Shown: positions 47,397 to 57,991, numbered from the stretch's first letter. The stretch: 64,000 nucleotides of DNA from Moritella sp. 24 (GCF_018219155.1 NZ_CP056123.1:434001-498000), one strand, 5' to 3'. Made by a program: numbers and translations. Notes: generated by a model not told the origin, from the sequence alone.

Positions 47397-47454
47397 ATTC
47401 TTTTATCACACCAATGATGAAAGAATAAGTTGAGAAACTTTAAATCAAAATGAA

Positions 47455-47530
47455 GCGGTACTAGCTCAGTTGGTAGAGCGCAACCTTGCCAAGGTTGAGG
47501 TCAAGAGTTCGAGCCTCTTGTACCGCTCCA
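47455..47530 (+). tRNA. tRNA-Gly(GCC), copy 9 of 10
   Basis: Same 76-base sequence as copy 1, preceded by a 58-base type B spacer. Confidence 0.98.
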
Positions 47531-47588
47531 ATTCTTTTATCATACCAATGATGAAAGGATAAGTTGAGAAACTCTAAATCAAAATGAA

Positions 47589-47664
47589 GCGGTACTAGCT
47601 CAGTTGGTAGAGCGCAACCTTGCCAAGGTTGAGGTCAAGAGTTCGAGCCTCTTGTACCGCTCCA
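47589..47664 (+). tRNA. tRNA-Gly(GCC), copy 10 of 10
   Basis: Same 76-base sequence as copy 1, preceded by a 58-base type B spacer with two small changes. No clear terminator hairpin follows; the next 190 bases are AT-rich and hold only a short CTAT repeat. Confidence 0.98.
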
Positions 47665-47874
47665 ATTTCCTATCTTATAATATCCTTACTATATTTATCA
47701 TCCCTATTATTTTAAAATATCTATCTATCTATCATCGCTAATTTTATTCCATGTCATTTAGACCAATTGCAGTTATTTATTAAGTGTTATAGTACTTAAT
47801 CATTTATGCTTTGTTATTGTATTAATATAAGCTAAGTAATTGTTTTGGAACCTCTTATGAAATCAGGGATTGAC

Positions 47875-48366
47875 ATGAAAGCAGATAATAAACTCAGTAA
47901 AATCGTAAAAAAAGTGACATATCTTCCAAAGGGTTGCCATGCATCAGCACTTTCGTTGGTCTTTGGTAGCGTCATTAAATTTGCTGGTACATCAAAAGTA
48001 CGTGTAGAAAAATTAGATTTTTCAGGTTCTAAATTGAGTTTGAAAAATCGTAAGCGTGTGCAAAATCACATTGGTGGTGTTCATGCAGCAGCAATGGCAC
48101 TACTTGGTGAATCTGCGACAGGTTTTTTAATTGGTATGCATGTACCTGATGATCGAATTCCATTATTGAAAAATATGAATATTGATTATGTTCGCCGTGC
48201 TGCGGGCGATCTTACTGCTATCGCCACATTAAGTGATGAACAAATTAGCCATATTCGTAATACAGAAAAAGGTGATATTTCAGTGCCAGTCGTGATCACG
48301 GACAGCAAAGGTAATGAGCCGATTAATGCTGAATTTATTTGGGCTTGGGTACCGAAAAAACGCTAA
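47875..48366 (+). CDS. DUF4442 hotdog-fold protein, thioesterase-like
   Basis: A 163-residue protein that matches the DUF4442 group of hotdog-fold proteins, related to acyl-CoA thioesterases. The central helix segment NHIGGVHAAAMALLGESATGFLIGMHVPDD is the part that in hotdog enzymes holds the catalytic region, and YVRRAAGDLTAIATLSDEQ follows in the expected place. No substrate or reaction is known from the sequence. Three starts are possible (TTG 47845, ATG 47857, ATG 47875); ATG 47875 has the best ribosome site (AGGGA, 6 bases ahead). It lies between the tRNA array and an antiporter gene, an insertion relative to E. coli. Confidence 0.82.
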   Translation: MKADNKLSKIVKKVTYLPKGCHASALSLVFGSVIKFAGTSKVRVEKLDFSGSKLSLKNRKRVQNHIGGVHAAAMALLGESATGFLIGMHVPDDRIPLLKNMNIDYVRRAAGDLTAIATLSDEQISHIRNTEKGDISVPVVITDSKGNEPINAEFIWAWVPKKR

Positions 48367-48691
48367 GTGTTTTATCGTATATCGACACTGCTTTAGTTTA
48401 TCTAGATCTAAACTACACAATAAGGTGTGGTTTAGGTATATTCCCATCGAACCTCTATTTAGTACAATCTTCTATTCTTTATTTTTGCTAACCCTCCCTT
48501 TAAAATACTTTATAGTGATGGTTTAACTATATAATTTTAGGTATTATTTATAGGTTAAATACTCTATTTTTAGTCGTTGATACTGATATTGCTGAAAGTG
48601 CTTGATTTTTATGTTTAACAAGAACATTGTGTAGCTCGTAAAAATAATCTTCAGTCAATCTAATCAAACTTACTTCAATCAGAGGTGTAGC
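48367..48691. other. Intergenic region between the DUF4442 gene and the antiporter
   Basis: About 325 AT-rich bases. Nothing recognisable was seen apart from the AGAGG ribosome site of the antiporter at its right end; a promoter for it is presumed. Confidence 0.35.
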
Positions 48692-50038
48692 ATGTCGGTA
48701 TACAGTACCTTATGTTTTCTCGCTGCAGTTGCGATATTTATTGCTTTTATCAATAGCAAAATTGGCAAAATGCAAACAACAATCGCGATCACAGCAGGAT
48801 CTATAATACTTTCTTTAGGTATTGTGGTGGCTGGTCAAAATGGCTGGTTTCATTTAGAGCAAATCGCGACAGAGCAATTAAATAGTATTAATTTTGAGAG
48901 CTTTTTATTAAAAGGCATCCTTGGTTTCTTACTATTTGCGGGTGGTTTGGGTATTAAATTAGCCCATATGAAAGACCAAAAATGGGAAATTACCGTACTG
49001 GCACTCGTTGCGACTTTGTTTTCAACGTCCTTTATTGGCGGTGTGTTATGGGGTTTCTGTCAACTGGTTGGTATTCCATTAGATTTCATTTATTGCCTGT
49101 TATTTGGTGCACTTATCTCTCCAACCGATCCGATTGCTGTATTGGCGATTGTTAAAAACTTGGATGCGCCACAACGTATTTCGACACAAATTGAAGGTGA
49201 ATCATTGTTTAATGATGGCTTTGGTTTAGTGATTTTTATGACGCTTTTCACTGTCGCATTTGGTACAGAAGTACCAACGGTGAGTAGCGTGACACAGCTG
49301 TTCCTACATGAAGCCATTGGCGGTATTATTTATGGTTTTGCACTTGGTTTAGTATTCCATTACTTAATCAGCTCTACCAATGACCACTCGATGGAGCTCT
49401 TGCTGACAATTGCTATCCCAACCGCTGGTTATGTGTTTGCTGACGTGATCCATGTATCAGGTCCATTAGCGATGGTGGTTGCTGGTATCATGATCGGCAA
49501 CTGGACACGCCAAAAAGGCTTTTCACCGGAAAGTGAGTACCATCTGGATCACTTTTGGGAGTTAGTTGATGAATTCCTCAATGGTATTCTATTCTTACTA
49601 ATTGGTATGGCTATGTTGTTGTTTAGCTTCCATAAAGAAGATTGGATCTTAATGGTTTTTGCTATTCCATTAGTCTTGATTGCGCGTTATTTAAGTGTGA
49701 AGTTCTCTTATTTATTCTTCAATCGCTTTCGTAGCTACAATCCGTTATCAGTGAAGATCCTGACTTGGGGTGGTTTACGTGGCGGTTTAGCATTGGCGAT
49801 GGCTCTGGCAATTCCTGCGGGGGTATTTGTTATTCCTGAGAAAAATATCGATGTGAGAGAAATTATTCTAGTCATGACTTATTCGGTAGTTGTGTTCTCT
49901 ATTTTGGTTCAAGGTTCAAGTATCACAGGCTTAATTCATAAAGCAAAAGCATGGGAAGCAGAGCAACTTGATAAGAAATCAGCGGATGAAGTTGTAGCTG
50001 TTAACACCAATGAAGACGTGAGTAAAACGGATAAATAA
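48692..50038 (+). CDS. CPA1 family Na+/H+ antiporter
   Basis: A 448-residue inner-membrane protein with about 12 helices. It carries the marks of the CPA1 (NhaP-like) family: LLFAGGLGIKL, GALISPTDPIAVLAIVKNL with the ion-binding aspartate, IEGESLFNDGFGLVIF, and the late TWGGLRGGLALAMALAIP. Such proteins exchange Na+ (or K+) for H+ and help pH and salt balance, in keeping with a marine cell. The C-terminal 35 residues are a charged cytoplasmic tail. AGAGG precedes the ATG, and a strong terminator follows. Confidence 0.94.
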   Translation: MSVYSTLCFLAAVAIFIAFINSKIGKMQTTIAITAGSIILSLGIVVAGQNGWFHLEQIATEQLNSINFESFLLKGILGFLLFAGGLGIKLAHMKDQKWEITVLALVATLFSTSFIGGVLWGFCQLVGIPLDFIYCLLFGALISPTDPIAVLAIVKNLDAPQRISTQIEGESLFNDGFGLVIFMTLFTVAFGTEVPTVSSVTQLFLHEAIGGIIYGFALGLVFHYLISSTNDHSMELLLTIAIPTAGYVFADVIHVSGPLAMVVAGIMIGNWTRQKGFSPESEYHLDHFWELVDEFLNGILFLLIGMAMLLFSFHKEDWILMVFAIPLVLIARYLSVKFSYLFFNRFRSYNPLSVKILTWGGLRGGLALAMALAIPAGVFVIPEKNIDVREIILVMTYSVVVFSILVQGSSITGLIHKAKAWEAEQLDKKSADEVVAVNTNEDVSKTDK

Positions 50039-50057
50039 CCGTTAATTTACTTGTAAT

Positions 50058-50094
50058 AAAAAGCGCATATAAGATTGTCTTATATGCGCTTTTT
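50058..50094. terminator. Terminator between the antiporter and queG
   Basis: AAAAAGCGCATATAAG and CTTATATGCGCTTTTT are perfect 16-base arms around ATTGT. It is symmetrical and can end both convergent transcripts. Confidence 0.92.
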
Positions 50095-50142
50095 ATTACT
50101 TATTACTCAGGAATTGGAATTCCGAACTCAGGGCACAGTTAA

Positions 50143-51285
50143 TTAGGCATCGCGAGGGAGGGCTTTTTCGACCATGCGGATCAGTTTGTCTTTAGTTTTG
50201 TCTATCTGTAATACAGGAATGATGTTGTCTGATTTTTCCTGTTGTTGTTGCAGTGCCCAGGTAATATGTTCTTGTACCATTTCAGTTGTGTCTGGGTATT
50301 TAGCTTCTAGTGCTGTTACAATTTCTTGAGAGTAAGCTGCATTGCCTAAGGCAACTGAAATATTACGTAGCCAACGCTCATGACCAATACGACGAATCGG
50401 TGAACCTTCAGTTTGTTTTAAGAAATAGGTTTCATCCCATGCGTATAACGCTAATAGATCGGGTGAGTGTAGGTTTGAACGAGGGTGGAAATCTTGCTCA
50501 TCAGTGAGCGCTGCAAATCGATTCCACGGGCAAATTAATTGGCAATCATCACAACCGTAAATGCGGTTACCAATTAAAGATCTAAACTGTTCAGGAATAG
50601 CGCCAAACAATTCAATTGTCAGATATGAAATACAACGGTTTGCATCAACGCTGTAAGGTTCAACAATGGCTTGTGTTGGACATATTTGTAAGCAAGCCGT
50701 GCACTTACCACAGTGATCTTCAATTGGCTTATCGATTGGTAGTGGTAAATTTATTAATATTTCGCCAAGAAAAAACCACGAACCGGCTTCTTTGTTTAAA
50801 ATTAATGAATGTTTACCTGTCCAGCCTAATCCGGCTTTTTCAGCTAAAGGGCGCTCTAGTAATGGACCTGTATCAACGAAAGGACGAGCGTCGAGCGTTT
50901 CACAATGTTCACTGATTTTTTGGCCTAGATTTTTAAGGCGTTTACGAATAATTTTATGGTAGTCGCGACCGAGTGCATAACGGCTAATATAACCTTTATC
51001 TTTTTGTTTTAAGGTGGTCGCCATTAGTGCGTCTGGAGGGAGATAATCCATGCGTACAGATATAACTCGGATCGTACCTGGATAGAGTTCTTCTGGGTGG
51101 GTACGCATCGTACCGTAACGAGACATGTAATCCATATCAGCATGGTAGCCATTATCTAACCAAGTTTGAAAATGCGGCTCATATGTTGATAAATCAGTAT
51201 CCGTAATACCGACCTGTTGGAAACCAAGTTCTGCGCCCCAGACTTTAATTTGTTGTGTAAGTTGTTGATAGTCTATCGGAGGCAT
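50143..51285 (-). CDS. queG: Epoxyqueuosine reductase
   Basis: A 380-residue iron-sulfur, cobalamin-dependent enzyme that performs the last step of queuosine formation in tRNA. Two 4Fe-4S cluster motifs are visible: CGKCTACLQICPTQAI and CDDCQLICPWNR. The N-terminal half with GRDYHKIIRKRLK and FVDTGPLLERPLAEKAGLGW is also typical. In E. coli it follows the tRNA-Gly genes directly; here two genes lie between. It is divergent from tsaE, and the nnr gene usual in that place is absent. Confidence 0.97.
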   Translation of the reverse strand: MPPIDYQQLTQQIKVWGAELGFQQVGITDTDLSTYEPHFQTWLDNGYHADMDYMSRYGTMRTHPEELYPGTIRVISVRMDYLPPDALMATTLKQKDKGYISRYALGRDYHKIIRKRLKNLGQKISEHCETLDARPFVDTGPLLERPLAEKAGLGWTGKHSLILNKEAGSWFFLGEILINLPLPIDKPIEDHCGKCTACLQICPTQAIVEPYSVDANRCISYLTIELFGAIPEQFRSLIGNRIYGCDDCQLICPWNRFAALTDEQDFHPRSNLHSPDLLALYAWDETYFLKQTEGSPIRRIGHERWLRNISVALGNAAYSQEIVTALEAKYPDTTEMVQEHITWALQQQQEKSDNIIPVLQIDKTKDKLIRMVEKALPRDA

Positions 51286-51494
51286 GGTTTATTATCTGTC
51301 TATTAGTAAATTGAGGTAAAGTTTATCATATTGTGGTTTTCTTTGGGCTCGACAATTTGTAGAATCTACATACCTGTCCAATTTTATAAGTATGTCGCTT
51401 GTTAAAAGCACATTTGGTTGTTCGGGCATGAGTACGTGTATTTAACACGACTCAATATCGCGTTTTATTTTAATGTTTAAGGTATTCAAATTAG

Positions 51495-51971
51495 ATGACA
51501 AATACAGTAAAAGTTTTATTAGCTGATGAATCACAAACCGTTGCTTTTGGTGCGAGTCTTGCGCGTGTATGCGATAGCGCAACGACCATTTTTTTACACG
51601 GTGATTTGGGTGCTGGTAAAACGACATTAACCCGTGGTTTTGTACAAGCGCTGGGTCATCAAGGTAATGTTAAAAGCCCAACTTATACATTAGTGGAACC
51701 GTATGAATTAGCAGATTGGAATGTGTACCATTTTGATCTTTATCGTCTAGCGGATCCTGAAGAATTAGAGTTCATGGGTATTCGAGATTATTTTGCTGAA
51801 AATTGCCTGTGTTTAATCGAGTGGCCACAACGTGGTGAGGGTTTCCTACCGGTTGAAGATGTTCAAATTACGCTTACATATGTTGGTGAGCAACGTGAAG
51901 TCGTTGTTGAAGGTATCAGTGAGCTAGGTGCAACGATTGTAAATAAATTAGCTAACCTATCTATAACGTAA
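51495..51971 (+). CDS. tsaE: tRNA threonylcarbamoyladenosine biosynthesis ATPase TsaE
   Basis: A 158-residue P-loop ATPase that works with TsaB, TsaC and TsaD in forming t6A37 in tRNAs that read ANN codons. Walker A is [15 protein letters not shown], and the family segments [19 protein letters not shown] and CLIEWPQRG are present. It begins the run tsaE-amiB-mutL-miaA-hfq-hflX-hflK-hflC, with short gaps. In E. coli nnr is fused or overlaps upstream of it; here tsaE is first in its operon. Confidence 0.97.
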   Translation: MTNTVKVLLADESQTVAFGASLARVCDSATTIFLHGDLGAGKTTLTRGFVQALGHQGNVKSPTYTLVEPYELADWNVYHFDLYRLADPEELEFMGIRDYFAENCLCLIEWPQRGEGFLPVEDVQITLTYVGEQREVVVEGISELGATIVNKLANLSIT

Positions 51972-51984
51972 TTCTAGGATAACA

Positions 51985-53334
51985 ATGTTTAAACGGATTT
52001 TATTATTAAGCATACTGTACTTTTGCTTTATGCCATTAAGTTATGCGGCCAATACAGTTAATGCTATTCGTATCGTCGAGCATGCAGATAAAACAAGGAT
52101 TGTTTTTGATCTGGCGAAGAAGCCACTATTCAATGTTTACGCGCGTAATAAAAAAACACAGATCGTGGTCGACTTTGCGCATACGCGAAATATAGCTAGC
52201 GTCAGTAAATTAGCGCGACTAAGTAGTAATATCATCCGTGTAGAACAAGCGAAGTCTGCTAAATCGACTGATCTACGTATTATTTTTCATCTTGCGAAGC
52301 CAATTAAATACCGATTTTTTGAGTTAGCGGGCAGTCGAACGGCTAAAGATAGATTAGTTATTGATTTACCTGTAAAACCGACGAAGTCGGCAAAGCCTGT
52401 CGTTAAGAAACAAACAACACCTAGCGTTAAAAAAGTCACGCAAAAGCCAGTTGTTAAACATCCGAAAAGGGATGTTGTGATCGCGATTGATGCGGGACAT
52501 GGCGGTAAAGATCCAGGTTCAATTGGTTTTAAAAAGTTTGTTGAAAAAGATATTAACTTAGCAATTGCGAAGAAAACAGTCGCTATTTTAAATCAGAAAA
52601 AAGGCATTAAAGCGGTCTTGATTCGTAAAGATGATCGTTATATTTCACTCAATGAGCGCTCTGCGATAGCCCGTAAATATAAAGCCGAATTGCTAGTCTC
52701 TGTGCATGCGGATGGCTTCACGTCATCTAAACCTGCTGGTGCCTCAACACTGATTTTGTCACAAGGTCGTGCTAAGTATGAATTTAAGAAAAAGCTACGT
52801 GACGATAATGTCGATGGGCTGCTCGGTGGCGTAGGTGATGCAATTAAAAACAGTGCTGGCACCGATGATTTACAATATATGTTTCTTGACCTTGGTCAGC
52901 AATATTCACAAAGTGCAGGCTATAGCGTTGCGTCATTAATTCATAATGAATTAGCTAAAGTGACGAAAATGCATAAATCAAAACCGTATGAGCAAAGCTT
53001 AGCGGTATTAAAGTCTCTTGATATTCCTTCTTTGTTGGTTGAAGCGGGTTTTGTGACGAATTATAAAGAAGGTAAAAAACTCACAACGCGTAGTCATCAG
53101 CGTAAAATTGCAAATGCGATCGCGCAAGGTACTTATCAGCATTTTCGTAATTCACCGCCCAAAGATACGTATTTAGCGTACATGAAAAATACCACGCATA
53201 TCGTCGTAAAAGGGGAATCACTTTCTGTTATTGCTAACAGTTATGGGACTTCGATAACACGTATTAAACAGCTCAATAATTTAACGAAGAATACTGTATT
53301 TATCGGCCAAAAATTGAAAATACCAACGGGTTAG
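51985..53334 (+). CDS. amiB: N-acetylmuramoyl-L-alanine amidase with AMIN and LysM domains
   Basis: A 449-residue periplasmic amidase that cuts peptidoglycan crosslinks during cell separation. Parts in order: a signal peptide (1-21), an AMIN domain (about 25-130), a Lys/Pro-rich linker (132-160), the zinc amidase_3 domain (about 165-385) with [13 protein letters not shown] and SVHADGF carrying metal ligands, and a C-terminal LysM domain (about 403-447, [17 protein letters not shown]). It lies 13 bases after tsaE and 7 bases before mutL. AmiB and AmiC are alike, but the place before mutL is that of amiB. Confidence 0.96.
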   Translation: MFKRILLLSILYFCFMPLSYAANTVNAIRIVEHADKTRIVFDLAKKPLFNVYARNKKTQIVVDFAHTRNIASVSKLARLSSNIIRVEQAKSAKSTDLRIIFHLAKPIKYRFFELAGSRTAKDRLVIDLPVKPTKSAKPVVKKQTTPSVKKVTQKPVVKHPKRDVVIAIDAGHGGKDPGSIGFKKFVEKDINLAIAKKTVAILNQKKGIKAVLIRKDDRYISLNERSAIARKYKAELLVSVHADGFTSSKPAGASTLILSQGRAKYEFKKKLRDDNVDGLLGGVGDAIKNSAGTDDLQYMFLDLGQQYSQSAGYSVASLIHNELAKVTKMHKSKPYEQSLAVLKSLDIPSLLVEAGFVTNYKEGKKLTTRSHQRKIANAIAQGTYQHFRNSPPKDTYLAYMKNTTHIVVKGESLSVIANSYGTSITRIKQLNNLTKNTVFIGQKLKIPTG

Positions 53335-53341
53335 GTGTGTC

Positions 53342-55399
53342 ATGAAAATTCAAATTTTACCACCTCGATTAGCTAACCAAATTGCTGCTGGTGAGGTGGT
53401 AGAACGCCCATCATCAGTGGTAAAAGAGTTAATTGAAAATAGTATTGATGCGGGAGCAACGCGCATTGATATTGATATTGAAAAAGGTGGCGCAAAGCTG
53501 ATCCGATTGCGTGATAACGGCAAAGGCGTAGAGAAAGACCAACTTGGTCTGGCTCTAAGTCGCCATGCAACCAGCAAGCTTGCGACATTAGACGATCTTG
53601 AAGCCATTGATAGCTTAGGTTTTCGTGGGGAAGCGCTAGCCAGTATTAGCTCTGTATCTCGACTTACATTCACCTCTCGAACCAAAGCGCAAACAGAAGC
53701 ATGGCAAGCCTATGCAGAAGGGCGCGACATGCAGGTGCAAGTGAAACCTGCTGCACACCCCATCGGTACAACAGTTGAGGTGATTGATTTATTTTTTAAT
53801 ACCCCTGCGCGTCGCAAATTTTTACGTACTGATAAAACCGAATTCAATCACATTGATGAACTGGTTAAGCGCATCGCGTTAAGTCGTTTTGATTTACAAA
53901 TCACCTTAAAACATAACGGTAAAGTTATTCGCAGTTATCGCCCTGCGAGCACCATTGAGCAGCAAGAACGCCGTGTGGCGAGTATTACCAGTAACAACTT
54001 CATGGCAAACTGCATGGCGTTGAACTGCGAACACAATGATATAAAATTGTGGGGTTGGGTTGGTTTACCACATGATAATGCACCGATGGATGTGCAGTAC
54101 AGCTATGTGAATGGCCGTATGATGCGAGATAAACTGATTAATCATGCATTGCGTCAGGCTTATGAAGAAGCGACTGGTATCGCTGCGCCGCCTGCCTATG
54201 TTTTATTTATTGAAGTATCTGTGCGAGAGGTGGATGTAAATGTTCATCCCGCTAAACATGAAGTTCGCTTTCACCAAGCGCGATTAGTGCATGACTTTAT
54301 TTTCCAAGGCATATTTAAAGCGATCACCGAAGGTATCAGTCCATCGATGCCAGCGGCTGAGTTACCAGCTCAGGAAGTCGTTAATTATCCAGGGCAACTA
54401 AGCAGTCAAGAGTTGCCAAATAGAACAGAACAAGTGAACAGCCTTCAGTATGTAAATGAGAGCGCTGGGCACGATGTGAGTAGACAAGATAGAGTACCGA
54501 GCGGAATAACAGAGAGTGCAAAAGTCAGCACATATAATGGTGCAGCACCGATGCAGAAACAGCATCATTACGGTGTGACACCAGACAGTAATAGTGGTGC
54601 TAGAGACTCGCTGCGCGATAGTGCTGCTCAAAAGAAATCGAGCTTTGGGCAACAACATCAATATATGCCAGATAAACCGTCGGCTGGTGCGATTAAACAA
54701 TACAACCATTTGTTACAGCCAAGCAAGGCTGAAATTGCAGAGCTAAACCAAGCGACTAGAGGGACTGTGAATCAAAATCGTCATTCGCAAGGACAGCATC
54801 AGGTTGAACAGCAAACATCGGCGCCTGTAAAATTGCTTAGTTTACTCGCTGATAACTACTTATTACTGCAAGATGATGGCGCGTTATTACTCGCTGATGT
54901 ATTGGCTATGTGGCAGATTAACTGCAAAATGCAGCTGCTGGCGACTTGGGAACAAGGGGTTATATCACAACCGCTATTATTACCAATATCGATCAAGTTA
55001 GACAAAAACTTTGTTGAAACAGCAAAAAATCAGCAAATTTTGCTTAATCGTTTGGGTTTAGAGTTGAATTATAGCAATGCCGCCACCATTATCGTTAGGA
55101 AGGTGCCTGCACAATTACGCCAAGCGAATCTATCTGCTGTGTTACCGGAATTATTGCAACAGATAGTCCATCTATCCGAAAAGGCTACCGCCTCTGATGT
55201 TGCCCCCTTGTGCCATTGGCTTGCAATACAAGGTAGTCACGGATTGACCAAATTTACTTGGGAACAAGCGACTCAAATATATAGCCAATTTATTGAACAA
55301 GATAGCTGTGTACAACAGCAATATCGTTCTAAACTATTTGAGAAACTTGACTATATGTCTGTAATAGAGAGATTTAACTGTGACTCAGCAGCAAAATAA
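53342..55399 (+). CDS. mutL: DNA mismatch repair protein MutL
   Basis: A 685-residue GHKL ATPase that connects mismatch recognition by MutS to strand incision by MutH. The N-terminal ATPase holds [28 protein letters not shown] and [12 protein letters not shown]. Residues about 340-500 form a polar, Gln/Ser-rich linker, longer than in E. coli (615 residues in total). The C-terminal dimer domain lacks the DQHA endonuclease motif, as expected for MutH-using gammaproteobacteria. Its end overlaps the start of miaA by 20 bases. Confidence 0.97.
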   Translation: MKIQILPPRLANQIAAGEVVERPSSVVKELIENSIDAGATRIDIDIEKGGAKLIRLRDNGKGVEKDQLGLALSRHATSKLATLDDLEAIDSLGFRGEALASISSVSRLTFTSRTKAQTEAWQAYAEGRDMQVQVKPAAHPIGTTVEVIDLFFNTPARRKFLRTDKTEFNHIDELVKRIALSRFDLQITLKHNGKVIRSYRPASTIEQQERRVASITSNNFMANCMALNCEHNDIKLWGWVGLPHDNAPMDVQYSYVNGRMMRDKLINHALRQAYEEATGIAAPPAYVLFIEVSVREVDVNVHPAKHEVRFHQARLVHDFIFQGIFKAITEGISPSMPAAELPAQEVVNYPGQLSSQELPNRTEQVNSLQYVNESAGHDVSRQDRVPSGITESAKVSTYNGAAPMQKQHHYGVTPDSNSGARDSLRDSAAQKKSSFGQQHQYMPDKPSAGAIKQYNHLLQPSKAEIAELNQATRGTVNQNRHSQGQHQVEQQTSAPVKLLSLLADNYLLLQDDGALLLADVLAMWQINCKMQLLATWEQGVISQPLLLPISIKLDKNFVETAKNQQILLNRLGLELNYSNAATIIVRKVPAQLRQANLSAVLPELLQQIVHLSEKATASDVAPLCHWLAIQGSHGLTKFTWEQATQIYSQFIEQDSCVQQQYRSKLFEKLDYMSVIERFNCDSAAK

Positions 55400-56315
55400 A
55401 CCGTTACCAAAAGCAATCTTTTTAATGGGGCCAACGGCGTCAGGTAAAACGGATCTTGCTATTGAGTTAACAAAACGCCTGCCATGCGAAATTATCAGTG
55501 TTGATTCAGCACTGATTTATAAAGGCATGGATATAGGCAGTGCAAAGCCTACGGCTGAAGAGCAGGCGCAAGCACCACACCATTTAATTGATATTATTGA
55601 TCCTGCGACGAGTTATTCAGCTGCTGATTTTCGCGCTGATGCATTAAAACATATGCAAGCGATCACAGAAGCGGGAAAAATTCCGCTACTGGTCGGTGGC
55701 ACTATGCTTTATTTTAAAGTACTACTCGAAGGATTATCGCCAGTACCAACATCGGTACCGGAGATTCGCCAAGCAATTGAAGCTGAAGCGAAGTTACGTG
55801 GATGGGAATCATTACACCAAGAACTTGCATTGTATGATCCTGAGTCCGCAGCACGGTTACATCCAAATGATGCACAACGCGTGTGTCGTGCGATAGAAGT
55901 CTATCGTTTAACAGGTAAATCATTGACAGAATTAACGCAGCAAAAAGGTGACGCATTACCTTATGATGTTGCCCAGTTTGCCATTGCACCTACTGACAAA
56001 GCCGTTTTACACGAACGAATTGAACGTCGTTTTAAGCTCATGGTCGATGGTGGATTTGAAGCGGAAGTACAAGCCTTATATCAACGTGATGATCTGCACT
56101 TAGATTTACCTTCTATGCGTTGTGTTGGCTATCGTCAAATGTGGGAATACATTGATGGTCAAATGGATCATGATGAAATGATCTTTCGTGGCGTTGTTGC
56201 GACAAGACAATTAGCAAAGCGTCAAATGACGTGGTTAAAAAGTTGGAACGATCTAACTTGGTTGGACTCCAAAGCTAATGATAATTTAGAAAAAGTTTTA
56301 TTATCAGTTGGCTAG
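55380..56315 (+). CDS. miaA: tRNA dimethylallyltransferase
   Basis: A 311-residue enzyme that adds a dimethylallyl group to A37 in tRNAs that read UNN codons. The P-loop is [15 protein letters not shown], followed by [19 protein letters not shown] and [15 protein letters not shown]. The start is GTG at 55380, inside the end of mutL; no suitable ATG lies nearby. The gene leads into hfq after 84 bases, where E. coli has several hfq promoters inside and after miaA. Confidence 0.97.
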   Translation: MTQQQNKPLPKAIFLMGPTASGKTDLAIELTKRLPCEIISVDSALIYKGMDIGSAKPTAEEQAQAPHHLIDIIDPATSYSAADFRADALKHMQAITEAGKIPLLVGGTMLYFKVLLEGLSPVPTSVPEIRQAIEAEAKLRGWESLHQELALYDPESAARLHPNDAQRVCRAIEVYRLTGKSLTELTQQKGDALPYDVAQFAIAPTDKAVLHERIERRFKLMVDGGFEAEVQALYQRDDLHLDLPSMRCVGYRQMWEYIDGQMDHDEMIFRGVVATRQLAKRQMTWLKSWNDLTWLDSKANDNLEKVLLSVG

Positions 56316-56642
<327 letters not shown>

Positions 56643-56701
56643 TTCTTTGAAATTTAAAACAAAAAATCTTGTGAGTCATATACTCATAGGGAGTCGTCCA
56701 G

Positions 56702-57991
56702 TTGTTTGATCGCCATGAAGCAGGTGAACGTGCCATATTAGTGCACGTTAACTTTAATGATGAAGGCAACAGAGAAGATCTGCATGAGTTAGAAATGCTG
56801 GTTTCCTCTGCTGGTGTTAATGCGTTATCTGTCGTAACAGGTTCGCGTTCAAGACCACACCCTAAATATTTTGTTGGTACAGGTAAAGCGGAAGAAATCG
56901 CTGAAGCTGTTAAGCTCTATAATGCTGATATTGTTATTTTTAATCATGCATTAGCACCTCGTCAAGAACGTAACTTAGAAGCGTTAATTGAATGTCGTGT
57001 TGTAGACCGTACTGGCCTTATTTTAGATATATTTTCTCAGCGTGCACGTACCCATGAAGGTAAGTTACAAGTTGAATTAGCGCAACTGCGCCACATGTCG
57101 ACCCGATTAATTCGAGGTTGGACGCATCTAGAACGCCAAAAAGGCGGTATTGGTATGCGTGGTCCAGGTGAAACTCAGCTTGAAACAGATCGTCGTTTAT
57201 TACGCGTTCGTATCGACAGTATTTTGCGTCGTTTAGACAAAGTGGTAACCAAGCGCGATCAAGGTCGTCGCTCACGTAAACGTCGTGAAATACCGACAAT
57301 TTCGTTAGTGGGTTATACCAATGCGGGTAAATCGACTCTGTTTAATCGCTTAACCGATTCTGAAGTGTATGCCGCGGATCAATTATTTGCGACGTTAGAC
57401 CCGACATTACGCCGTATTGCGGTCGCTGATGTTGGTGAAGTTGTTTTAGCGGATACCGTTGGTTTTATTCGTCACTTACCACATGATTTAGTGGCGGCTT
57501 TTAAGGCAACATTAACAGAAACGCGAGAAGCGGATCTACTTTTACATGTAATTGATTGTGCAGATGAAAATATGCGCGGTAATATTATAGAAGTAAATTC
57601 GGTATTAACAGAAATTGATGCAGGCGAAGTACCTGTATTAATGGTATATAACAAAGTTGATAAGCTTGATGATGGCCGTTGTCGTATTGATTATGATGAT
57701 GAAGGTAAACCAGTTAATGTCTGGCTATCTGCAATGTCAGGCGAAGGTACAGAGTTTTTATACCAAGCATTAACAGAGTTATTGGCAAGTACCATGAAAG
57801 TGGTCAAACTACAGTTACCACCAATGCAGGGTAACATCGTTAGCCACTTATATAATCTCGATTGTATTGAGCATGAAGCGTTTGCTGAAAATGGTGACTG
57901 GCTACTCGACATTAGAATGACTATGATTGATTGGCAGCGTTTGAAAAAACACAAATGTAATAACATTGAAGATTTTATCCTTCAGCAGTAG
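56702..57991 (+). CDS. hflX: Ribosome-associated GTPase HflX
   Basis: A 429-residue GTPase that splits stalled ribosomes, mainly after heat stress. The N-terminal HflX domain (about 1-190) has DRTGLILDIFSQRARTHEGKLQVELAQL and GPGETQLETDRR; the G-domain has GYTNAGKSTLFN (G1), DTVGFIRHLP (G3) and YNKVDKL (G4). The start is TTG at 56702, giving MFDRHEAGERA, the family N-terminus, with GGGAG 8 bases ahead. It lies 59 bases after hfq and 49 bases before hflK. Confidence 0.97.
   Translation: MFDRHEAGERAILVHVNFNDEGNREDLHELEMLVSSAGVNALSVVTGSRSRPHPKYFVGTGKAEEIAEAVKLYNADIVIFNHALAPRQERNLEALIECRVVDRTGLILDIFSQRARTHEGKLQVELAQLRHMSTRLIRGWTHLERQKGGIGMRGPGETQLETDRRLLRVRIDSILRRLDKVVTKRDQGRRSRKRREIPTISLVGYTNAGKSTLFNRLTDSEVYAADQLFATLDPTLRRIAVADVGEVVLADTVGFIRHLPHDLVAAFKATLTETREADLLLHVIDCADENMRGNIIEVNSVLTEIDAGEVPVLMVYNKVDKLDDGRCRIDYDDEGKPVNVWLSAMSGEGTEFLYQALTELLASTMKVVKLQLPPMQGNIVSHLYNLDCIEHEAFAENGDWLLDIRMTMIDWQRLKKHKCNNIEDFILQQ

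Larger units (their letters stand above)
46444..47664 (+). repeat. Tandem repeat of tRNA-Gly plus spacer units
   Basis: Nine units follow the first tRNA. Two unit types alternate: 147 bases (tRNA plus 71-base type A spacer) and 134 bases (tRNA plus 58-base type B spacer), with one 79-base hybrid. All spacers from the third tRNA on end in the same 27 bases, GTTGAGAAACT, T or C, then TAAATCAAAATGAA. The pattern indicates growth by unequal crossing-over. Confidence 0.95.

Noticed and set aside
46335-47664. Regular repeats with spacers that might be a CRISPR array
   Set aside because: The 76-base repeat folds as a complete tRNA-Gly with a GCC anticodon and CCA end, and the spacers are themselves repeated, which does not fit CRISPR spacers.
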